Origin: Caldilineaceae bacterium
GTDB taxonomy: Bacteria; Chloroflexota; Anaerolineae; Caldilineales; Caldilineaceae
Direction: 5' to 3'
Length of the DNA stretch: 6,628 nt
Assembly: GCA_012032975.1 (NCBI GenBank)
Contig: JAAUPU010000169.1
Location: 1-6,628, forward strand
The notes beneath the pieces are model-generated. The model did not search any database. It saw only the letters and a list, made by a program, of their open reading frames with translations, and had not been told where the DNA came from. The position numbers and the translations under genes were made by a program. Shown here piece by piece: positions 1 to 4,928 of this stretch (positions are counted from its first letter, which is position 1; each line of letters starts with the position of its first letter).

Positions 1-318
1 CGACCGATGTGGCTTGCAGGATCGCTCGCGCACCGACATCGCCGCGTTGGAGACCACCACGTCGATGCGGCCAAATCGTTCGACGACACCGGAAAACATA
101 GCGGCCACCGCGTCGCGGTCGGAGACATCCGCCGGCCAGAAAAGCGCCTCTTGACCCAGCGCCCGCACCGAGGCGACCACCTCTTCGGCCAGTTCCGCAT
201 GGGCACGGTCATTGACAACGATGTTGGCGCCCTCCTCGGCCAGGCAGAGCGCAATGCCCCTGCCGATGCCGCGCGCCGCGCCGGTAATCAAGGCTGTCTT
301 GCCTGTGAATCGATTCAT
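1..318 (-). CDS. Short-chain dehydrogenase/reductase (SDR), N-terminal part, runs off the window; probable frameshift near the edge
   Basis: This is the N-terminal third of a classical SDR oxidoreductase, a Rossmann-fold enzyme that oxidises or reduces alcohol/ketone groups with NAD(P). Visible motifs are the cofactor loop TGAARGIG (residues 12-19), an acidic residue ending beta-2 in VVND (D37, which favours NAD over NADP), the adenine-binding D64 in PADVSD, and the SNAA motif (N91), equivalent to NNAG. The ATG at 318 was chosen because AGGAGA lies at 331-326, seven nt upstream, and because the family normally starts close to this point. After residue 98 (E of SVRE) the protein stops resembling an SDR and reads RSCKPHRS. 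Restoring one C at about position 24 gives SVREPILQATSV, which looks like the family, so a one-base deletion is likely. A promoter-like sequence precedes the gene. It is probably a sugar or polyol dehydrogenase of the same catabolic locus, but the substrate is not readable. The catalytic Tyr-Lys region lies outside the window. Confidence 0.88.
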   Translation of the reverse strand, partial: MNRFTGKTALITGAARGIGRGIALCLAEEGANIVVNDRAHAELAEEVVASVRALGQEALFWPADVSDRDAVAAMFSGVVERFGRIDVVVSNAAMSVRERSCKPHRS

Positions 319-325
319 CCTTCAG

Positions 326-331
326 TCTCCT
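326..331 (-). promoter_or_regulatory. Ribosome binding site of the SDR gene
   Basis: On the minus strand AGGAGA (331-326) stands seven nt before the ATG at 318. This is a strong Shine-Dalgarno match at normal spacing and decides the start of the SDR gene. Confidence 0.75.
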
Positions 332-383
332 GGGTAGTTGGTGGTGGAGGATTTGTCAACGGGCCGCATCGAAGCCAAGCCCT

Positions 384-411
384 ATTGTATCCCAAAAATG
401 GACACTGTCGA
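384..411 (-). promoter_or_regulatory. Candidate sigma-70-type promoter ahead of the SDR gene
   Basis: Read on the minus strand, TCGACA (411-406) and TACAAT (389-384) are each one mismatch from the TTGACA and TATAAT consensus and are separated by 16 nt. A transcript would start near 377, giving a leader of about 60 nt before the SDR ATG at 318. The 186-nt gap between the HAD stop and the SDR start is otherwise featureless, which fits an independent or additional promoter here. This is a pattern match only. Confidence 0.45.
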
Positions 412-504
412 AGCATGGATCGCAACCTGGGTGAAAGCGTGCGACCGAGTCCGTTCACGGAAGGAGCGGCGTTCTGCAAACGGCATGGTTGGGGCTTGAG
501 ATCG

Positions 505-1173
505 TTATGGAGTTTCGCCCGAAGCGTCCACGAAGAGCGGCAACGCCTCTGTCAACGAGGTAAATACCGCGGAGGCCAGCGCAGCGACCTGGGGCGAGGG
601 TTGTTTGCAGTCGGGAACCATGTACGTTTTCATGCCGGCGGTGGTTGCGGCGATCACGCCAGCTTCCGAATCTTCAAAGGCTAGACACGCCGATGGATTC
701 ACGCCCAACCGTTGCGCGGCGAGTAGAAAGAGATCGGGTGCGGGCTTGCCATGTGGCACCTGATCCGCGGTGACGATATGCACGAAGCGGTGGGCGATGG
801 CGCCGCGGCTCAGCGAGAAGAGGGCTTCATCCCACGCGGATGATGTGGCCACGGCTTTGGGGATGGCCAGGCTGTCGAGCAGGTCGAGCAATTCGAGCAG
901 ACCCGGCTTACACTGGATCCCGGATTCATCGACAATCTCCTCCCAGACCTGGGGCCAGCGCACTCGAAACTCCTCCAGCGGAAAGCGGTCGCCATACGCT
1001 TGAAGCAGAGAGGCTTCGCCGTCGGCAATGGTGCGCCCGACGCAGGAGATCAGCAGGTCATACTCCAGCACAAAGCCAAGCTCACCCGCGGCCCGCTCCC
1101 ACGCGACGCCATAAATCCACTCGGTGTCCAACATCAAGCCATCCATATCGAAGATCACAGCTTGGGGCAGCAT
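505..1173 (-). CDS. HAD-superfamily hydrolase, subfamily IA (beta-phosphoglucomutase/sugar-phosphatase-like)
   Basis: A complete 222-residue cytoplasmic HAD hydrolase of the phosphatase/beta-phosphoglucomutase-like group. All four HAD motifs are present. Motif I is FDMDGLMLDTE, with nucleophile D9 and general acid/base D11. Motif II is ATSS (T110-S112). The motif III lysine is K143 in GKPAPD. Motif IV is FEDSEAGV with E167/D168 for Mg2+. Residues from about 17 to 85 form the helical C1 cap inserted after motif I, as in PgmB and YniC-type 2-deoxyglucose-6-phosphatases. The length of about 220 is normal. The start at 1173 follows the dehydrogenase stop by six nt, so the two are very likely co-transcribed; the upstream GAAAG is only a weak ribosome binding site. 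The likely role is to remove or move phosphate on a sugar phosphate made by the pathway. Phosphatase versus mutase cannot be decided from motifs alone. Confidence 0.93.
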   Translation of the reverse strand: MLPQAVIFDMDGLMLDTEWIYGVAWERAAGELGFVLEYDLLISCVGRTIADGEASLLQAYGDRFPLEEFRVRWPQVWEEIVDESGIQCKPGLLELLDLLDSLAIPKAVATSSAWDEALFSLSRGAIAHRFVHIVTADQVPHGKPAPDLFLLAAQRLGVNPSACLAFEDSEAGVIAATTAGMKTYMVPDCKQPSPQVAALASAVFTSLTEALPLFVDASGETP

Positions 1174-1179
1174 AGAGCG

Positions 1180-2132
1180 TCACTTTCTTTCCGTGTGGGC
1201 TGCGTGGTCGAAGAGCGCGGCTGCTTCCGGTTCTTGACCAGCCAGCACCGCCAGCACATTGCGCGCCGTGCGCAGACACATGGCCCGATAGGTCGCGGCG
1301 GTCAATGCGGCCACGTGAGGTGTGATCAATGCCCGCGGGTCGGCCAGTAGCGGATCATTCGGCAGCGGTGGTTCGGCTTCCAACACATCGGCGGCAAAGC
1401 CGGCCAGACGCCCGCTCTGCAATGCAACCCGCAGCGCGACTTCATCGACCACCGCACCGCGCGCCGTGTTGACAAGCAATGCACCCGGTTTCATGCGCGC
1501 CAATTGCTGTGCGCCGATCAGGCGATGGGTCTCTTCGGTCAGCGCGACATGCAAAGTGACCACATCGGCCTGCTGCAATAGATCGTCCAGCGCCAGTGCT
1601 TGATAGGGCAGCGTCAATGGGCTGCGATTCCAATAGGCAACCCGCATCCCAAAGGCCGTGGCCAGCTCGGCCACCCGCCGGCCGATCGCACCCATGCCCA
1701 CGATGCCCAGCGTCAAGCCCAGCACATCGTTGCCACATAGCCATCGCGGCTCGCCCAATTCCCCTGCTTGACCGCAGTCGCCAGCGGATAGAGATCGCGC
1801 ACCAGGGCCAGGATGAAGAGCAGCGTCTGTTCGGCAACCGCGGTGGTTGTGCTGCCCGGTGCGTAGACAACCGCGACGTTTTGATCGGCGGCGGCTTGCA
1901 CGTCGATGTTGTCCAGTCCGACGCCGCAACGCGCTACGACACGCAAGTGGGGGCAGCGCTCGATCAGCGTGCGCGAGATCTTGCCGCGCCCACGCGTGAG
2001 GATGGCTGCGACTTCTTCCAGCAACACGGCTGGCCCCGGTTCGGTCGGCGAGGCAGCCAGAACCACAGGGCCATGCTCAGCCAGCAGGCTCTGCGCGTCT
2101 GGGTGGATGGTTTCGAGCAGGAGGGTGGTCAT
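1180..2132 (-). CDS. D-2-hydroxyacid dehydrogenase (SerA/GhrB-like), interrupted by a one-base frameshift
   Basis: This is a member of the D-isomer-specific 2-hydroxyacid dehydrogenase family (phosphoglycerate dehydrogenase / hydroxypyruvate-glyoxylate reductase type), which interconverts 2-keto acids and D-2-hydroxy acids with NAD(P). It is read in two frames: 2132 to about 1735 encodes the substrate domain (CGVGLDNID near residue 70), and about 1734 to 1180 encodes the nucleotide-binding domain. Adding one base at 1733-1734 joins them as DGYVGNDVLG and gives a 317-residue protein, normal for the family. The joined protein carries GMGAIG (146-151) and the catalytic R225 (NTARG), E254 (EAEPP) and H273 (TPHVA). 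After beta-2 it has WNRSP rather than an acidic residue, which hints at NADP. The ATG at 2132 best matches family N-termini; an in-frame ATG at 2147 is possible, and neither has a clear ribosome binding site. It may be a true mutation, but a sequencing indel is more likely. Confidence 0.88.
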
Positions 2133-2188
2133 GGGGATACTTGACATGGGGATGCTGGCTGGCCAAGGAACGCCAACCTCACGCAGCC

Positions 2189-3358
2189 TCACGCGTCCTG
2201 CGCAAATTCTCGTACAAACTCGGCGCGGGGGGTGACGCCCAGCCCTGGTCGCGTGGGCGCGGCCAGCTTGCCATCGACGACCGGGATCTTCTCTTCGGCC
2301 AGTTCGCGCAGCAACGGGTTGGCGCCCAGCGAATATTCGATGATGATCGCGGCCGGGCTGGCAAAGGCCAACGTCACGCCGGCCATGAACGAGAAGGCAG
2401 ACCCCCAGCAATGGGGCGCCAACTCCAGTTGGTAGGCCGAGGCGAGATGGGCGATGCGCACGCCTTCGGTGATGCCACCGCAGATGGCCAGGTCGGGCTG
2501 CAAAATGTCGGCCGCGCCCACCTCGATCAGATCGCGGAAATCGAAGCGGGTGAATTCGCTTTCGCCAACCGAAATGGGAATCGACGTCGTGGCGCGGATC
2601 TCGGCTGTGCCGCGGCGGTTGTCCGAGTTGGTCGGCTCCTCGAACCAGCGCACGTTGCAGGCTTCCAGTTCGCGGCAGAAACGCTTGGCTTCGGGCACGC
2701 TAAAGGTGCCGTGGGCGTCGACCATGATGTCGATGGCCGGACCCAGGTGGTCGCGTGCGGCACGGACACGGGCCACGCTGTGGTCCACCGTGCCATCCAT
2801 CACGCCGACGCGCATCTTGACCGCATCAAAGCCACCCCGCTCAATATAGCCAGCCAGTTGCGAGCCGATCTGCTCACTATCGGCCCAGCCGCCGCTGGCA
2901 TAGGCGCGCATCTCGTCGCGGCACGCACCGCCCAAAAGCTGCACCACCGGCACGCCCAGCGACTTGCCCAGCAGATCCCAGAGCGCCATATCCACGCCGC
3001 TCATGGCCGAGAGGGTCAGCCCGCGCCGACCCAGGATGGGGAATCCGCGGCCGCGACTCAGCGCATAGTGGTCGCGGGTGCCATTGTACATCCGCTCCCA
3101 CAGTTCGACGATGCGCCGCGCGTCCTGACCAATCAAGATCGGGCGCAGGTCATGTTTGACGACCGCGGCCAACGAAGCGCAGCCACCCGCGCTGCCCACC
3201 GCAGCCTTGGCCTCGCCATAGCCGGTCAAACCATCGTCGGTTGTAATCGTCACCAGCGTCATGTCAAAACTGGTCAGCCGCCCAAAATCGGAAACATGCT
3301 GCTGCTCGTAGGGAATCGGACAACTGAGCCAGACGGCGTTTACATCGCGAATAATCAT
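2189..3358 (-). CDS. Mandelate racemase/muconate lactonizing enzyme (enolase superfamily) protein, probable sugar-acid dehydratase
   Basis: A complete 389-residue enolase-superfamily enzyme. The N-terminal capping domain (about 1-125) precedes a TIM barrel. Active-site residues visible: K181-M-R183 at the end of the second barrel strand (a KxR variant of KxK); metal ligands D214 (VDAHG), E240 (FEEP) and E266 (GESEF); the D289/H316 pair (QPDLAICGG and APHCWG), typical of the mandelate racemase subgroup; and E341 (IEYS). H216 next to the first metal ligand resembles the extra acid/base His seen in some galactonate-type dehydratases. Known MR-subgroup members with this layout mostly dehydrate aldonic or aldaric acids to 2-keto-3-deoxy acids, so dehydration of a sugar acid is the best guess; racemase or epimerase activity remains possible. 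It lies downstream of the epimerase gene across a 216-nt spacer, with the hydroxyacid dehydrogenase following 56 nt later. The ribosome binding site is weak (AGAGCAG). Confidence 0.93.
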   Translation of the reverse strand: MIIRDVNAVWLSCPIPYEQQHVSDFGRLTSFDMTLVTITTDDGLTGYGEAKAAVGSAGGCASLAAVVKHDLRPILIGQDARRIVELWERMYNGTRDHYALSRGRGFPILGRRGLTLSAMSGVDMALWDLLGKSLGVPVVQLLGGACRDEMRAYASGGWADSEQIGSQLAGYIERGGFDAVKMRVGVMDGTVDHSVARVRAARDHLGPAIDIMVDAHGTFSVPEAKRFCRELEACNVRWFEEPTNSDNRRGTAEIRATTSIPISVGESEFTRFDFRDLIEVGAADILQPDLAICGGITEGVRIAHLASAYQLELAPHCWGSAFSFMAGVTLAFASPAAIIIEYSLGANPLLRELAEEKIPVVDGKLAAPTRPGLGVTPRAEFVREFAQDA

Positions 3359-3368
3359 GGTCTGCTCT

Positions 3369-3399
3369 GAATGGTGAACTGTGAGTTGCGAATGGTGAA
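3369..3399. repeat. 10-bp direct repeat, two copies
   Basis: GAATGGTGAA occurs at 3369-3378 and 3390-3399 with a 21-bp period, immediately upstream of the dehydratase-like gene. The spacing is two helical turns. It may be a low-complexity intergenic repeat or a regulator site; nothing in the sequence decides. Confidence 0.45.
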
Positions 3400-3421
3400 T
3401 GGCGGACCGTGCGGCTCAGCG

Positions 3422-3437
3422 ATTGACCATTGTCAAT
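3422..3437. promoter_or_regulatory. Perfect 6-4-6 dyad, possible operator
   Basis: ATTGAC (3422-3427) and GTCAAT (3432-3437) are perfect inverted copies around a 4-nt centre, about 65 nt upstream of the dehydratase-like start. On the minus strand it includes TTGACA (3436-3431), but no matching -10 box follows at 16-18 nt. The size and symmetry are compatible with a repressor site for the downstream genes; this is speculative. Confidence 0.25.
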
Positions 3438-3440
3438 TGA

Positions 3441-3570
3441 GTGTGTTCAGACCCGGTCGAGCCAGCATTCCGGGATTAGGCCAAAGCGAGTGGCTCAACC
3501 GGAACTGTCGTGGCCTAATCCCGGAATGCTTCAACTGCCAAGAAACATGGCTTACTCACTTTGAACACAC
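3441..3570. mobile_element. MITE-like or hairpin element with nested inverted repeats, no coding capacity
   Basis: This 130-bp intergenic segment begins with GTGTGTTCA (3441-3449) and ends with its exact complement TGAACACAC (3562-3570). Inside is a perfect 20-bp inverted repeat, 3464-3483 against 3511-3530 (core CATTCCGGGATTAGG), with a 27-nt loop. A further 12-bp dyad (3453-3464 against 3491-3502, one mismatch that becomes G-U in minus-strand RNA) crosses the 20-bp one. TCAATTGA flanks the left end at 3433-3440 and recurs at 3575-3582 on the right, which could be a target duplication, although the word is itself a palindrome and four bases separate it from the right terminus. No T-run follows the hairpin, so it is not a typical rho-independent terminator. 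It separates the epimerase and dehydratase-like genes. A non-autonomous transposon remnant is the best reading; a structured RNA is possible. Confidence 0.5.
3464..3530. repeat. Perfect 20-bp inverted repeat (hairpin arms 3464-3483 and 3511-3530)
   Basis: All 20 positions of the arms pair, enclosing a 27-nt loop. The left arm starts AGCATTCC and the right arm ends GGAATGCT. The structure can form on either strand as RNA or as an extruded cruciform. Confidence 0.9.
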
Positions 3571-3586
3571 CTGATCAATTGATCAG
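3571..3586. repeat. 16-bp perfect palindrome spanning the epimerase stop codon
   Basis: CTGATCAATTGATCAG reads identically on both strands. It contains the last codons (Leu-Ile-Asn) and the TGA stop (3577-3575) of the epimerase gene and directly abuts the right terminal repeat of the 3441-3570 element. It could be the insertion target of that element, an attachment-like site or a protein-binding site. Confidence 0.85.
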
Positions 3587-4462
3587 CGGCAACAGCGTGT
3601 TCGCGGTCTCCTCGACCAGCCAACTGTAGAATTCCTCGGAGAGGACGCCCGATCCGTGATCTTCGATGAACTTGAGCTGTTCGGGTGTCAACTCGGATTC
3701 GGCATCGGCCATGGCGTTCTTGTACGGGTTGGCCGGGGTGCGGTCCAGCGGGGCCACAAACTCGACGGTGATCGCGCCATCATAGCCGATCTCCTTCAGC
3801 GTGCCGATGATCCGCGGCCAGTCCAGCGCGCCCATGCCACAGGCCATGCGGTTGTTGTCTGCAACGTGAAAATCGACCAGTCGCTCCTTGGAAGCGCGGA
3901 TTGCATCGAACATGTTGACCTCTTCGATGTTGAGGTGAAAGGTGTCGATGCAGACGCCACAGTTGGGGCCAACTTCTTGAGCCAGCAAAACGGCCTGGTC
4001 GGCGCGGTTGATAAAGTTGGTCTCGAAGCGGTTGAGCGGCTCCAGCGCCATACGCACGCCGGCGCGTTCGGCGTGGCCGTACACCTCGCGCAGCCCTTCC
4101 ACCGCCCATGCCCACTCCTGCTCTGGTGTGTCCATAGCCGCCACCTTGCCCACCTGAGAGGGGACAATGGTCATCTCGTAGCCATCAAGTTCCTTGACCA
4201 TGGTGATGCAGTCGTTGATGTACTTGACCGAGTTGGCGCGCACCGCTTCGTCGGCATGGATCAGGTCGCGGCCCTCGAACATCAGGCTGACCGACCCCCA
4301 ACACTTGAGGCCATGCTCGCGCAGCAACGCACCGACCGCTTTGGTGTCGTAGATTTCTGGCTCGCCGCTGATCTCGATGGACTTGTAGCCATACTTGGCC
4401 AAGCGACGAATCGTCACCTCAATTGGCTCGGCCCTCATCCAGTTGTGCATGGAAAGATGCAT
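3575..4462 (-). CDS. Sugar phosphate isomerase/epimerase, TIM barrel, D-tagatose/D-psicose 3-epimerase-like
   Basis: A complete 295-residue xylose-isomerase-like TIM barrel (AP endonuclease 2 / sugar isomerase-epimerase fold). The four metal ligands of ketose 3-epimerases are recognisable: E141 in LEPLNRFE, D173 in CIDTFHLNIEE, H199 in DFHVADNNR and E234 in VEFVAPLDR. The strings EPLNRFET and DTFHLNIEE are close to those of D-tagatose 3-epimerases, so the likely reaction is C3 epimerisation of a ketose or related sugar, using Mn2+ or Co2+. Related proteins can instead act on hydroxypyruvate, inosose or keto-inositols, so the substrate is uncertain. The start at 4462 is supported by AGGAGA at 4476-4471, eight nt upstream; an in-frame ATG at 4450 is less well placed. 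The gene lies downstream of the transporter genes across a repeat-filled 169-nt gap, and its stop codon sits inside a perfect palindrome. Confidence 0.92.
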   Translation of the reverse strand: MHLSMHNWMRAEPIEVTIRRLAKYGYKSIEISGEPEIYDTKAVGALLREHGLKCWGSVSLMFEGRDLIHADEAVRANSVKYINDCITMVKELDGYEMTIVPSQVGKVAAMDTPEQEWAWAVEGLREVYGHAERAGVRMALEPLNRFETNFINRADQAVLLAQEVGPNCGVCIDTFHLNIEEVNMFDAIRASKERLVDFHVADNNRMACGMGALDWPRIIGTLKEIGYDGAITVEFVAPLDRTPANPYKNAMADAESELTPEQLKFIEDHGSGVLSEEFYSWLVEETANTLLPLIN

Positions 4463-4470
4463 GTGTGGTT

Positions 4471-4476
4471 TCTCCT
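4471..4476 (-). promoter_or_regulatory. Ribosome binding site of the epimerase gene
   Basis: AGGAGA on the minus strand (4476-4471), eight nt before the ATG at 4462. It is the best Shine-Dalgarno match in the window beside that of the SDR gene and selects the start over the in-frame ATG at 4450. Confidence 0.75.
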
Positions 4477-4534
4477 AGGATTTGTTGTAAATGGACGTTG
4501 TCGTGCGTCGATGTCGATGTTACGTGCGTACTGA

Positions 4535-4647
4535 AGGGATGAGGAGATGACAGGATGACAAGGTGACCGAGGGACGTCGTGATTCATCCCGTCATCCCTT
4601 CATCCCTCACCCTGTCATCCCCCTCACCTTGTCACCCCTTCACCTGC
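4535..4647. repeat. Opposed arrays of an 8-nt repeat (NNGGRTGA and its complement)
   Basis: Four contiguous octamers at 4535-4566 (AGGGATGA, GGAGATGA, CAGGATGA, CAAGGTGA) are followed by a 17-nt spacer. Then come about eight units of the complement TCAYCCNN, starting at 4584, 4592, 4600, 4607, 4615, 4624, 4632 and 4640. Because the arrays are inverted they can pair: for example 4553-4566 matches 4607-4620 at 13 of 14 positions, 4556-4566 matches 4624-4634 perfectly, and 4534-4542 matches 4592-4600 perfectly. The right array overlaps the last codons and the stop of the small membrane protein gene. Any transcript running from the transporter genes into the epimerase gene would carry this structure, so a role in attenuation or in protecting upstream mRNA is possible. 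Confidence 0.8.
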
Positions 4648-4928
4648 TCCAAAGGCGGCGGCGCGGGACGAACATGGCTCCAGACGATGAAGGCAAGCGT
4701 CGAAAAGAGCAGCACCAGAAATCCCAAAGTATAGGCGTGAAAGAACCACGGCTGGAACATGCCCACCGCGCCGACGACGATGCCGCCGATGGCCGTGCGC
4801 TCGATCAGCGTGTAGGTGCGATAGGAAACGCGGTCGTTGAAACGCCTGGCCATGAAGCGGATGAAGTAGATAAAGAGGCCAAGAATGGTCAGAAACCCGA
4901 TCAGGAACAGGAGTGCTTGGGTACTCAT
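4632..4928 (-). CDS. Small three-helix membrane protein, translationally coupled to the ABC ATPase
   Basis: A 98-residue hydrophobic protein with three predicted membrane helices, at about residues 5-24, 44-58 and 66-83. The loop between helices 1 and 2 is rich in Arg (RFMARRFNDRVSYR), so by the positive-inside rule it faces the cytoplasm, with the N-terminus outside and the proline-rich C-terminus inside. A GMFQPWFF segment joins helices 2 and 3. No signal-peptide cleavage site or catalytic motif was recognised. Its ATG (4928-4926) overlaps the ATPase stop codon as ATGA, which strongly suggests translational coupling and therefore a job with the importer. Glycerol importers of the GlpSTPQUV type also have two ATPases and a small membrane protein, a loose parallel only; homology to GlpU cannot be claimed from this sequence. 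It is too short and unlike a normal permease subunit, which would have about six helices and an EAA loop. The function is unknown. Confidence 0.82.
   Translation of the reverse strand: MSTQALLFLIGFLTILGLFIYFIRFMARRFNDRVSYRTYTLIERTAIGGIVVGAVGMFQPWFFHAYTLGFLVLLFSTLAFIVWSHVRPAPPPLEQVKG

Noticed and set aside
7..684. A 225-codon plus-strand frame across the SDR and HAD ends
   Set aside because: It is antisense to two real genes and to the promoter region between them, with no domain and no convincing ribosome binding site.
1180..2132. Calling the dehydrogenase a pseudogene
   Set aside because: Only one base is needed to restore it, all catalytic residues remain, and similar one-base losses occur elsewhere in the window, which points to sequence error.
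2141..3370. A 409-codon plus-strand open frame opposite the enolase-superfamily gene
   Set aside because: It is antisense to a gene with a complete set of family motifs, its own translation shows no recognisable domain, and high GC readily opens such frames.
3464..3530. Rho-independent terminator after the epimerase
   Set aside because: The stem is strong, but no U-run follows on either strand and the 27-nt loop is long for a terminator.
3371..3574. A 67-codon plus-strand frame in the intergenic region
   Set aside because: It runs through the inverted repeats, resembles no known protein, and is explained by the repeat element.
4484..4511. Promoter TCGACG-16-TACAAC (minus strand) before the epimerase
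   Set aside because: Each box has two mismatches, and the transcript would begin almost at the ribosome binding site. Too weak to list as a feature.
3656..4534. A 292-codon plus-strand frame opposite the epimerase
   Set aside because: It is an antisense shadow of a gene whose four metal ligands are all identifiable on the minus strand.
4535..4647. CRISPR-like array
   Set aside because: Units are only about 8 nt, contiguous and inverted, with no spacers and no cas genes.
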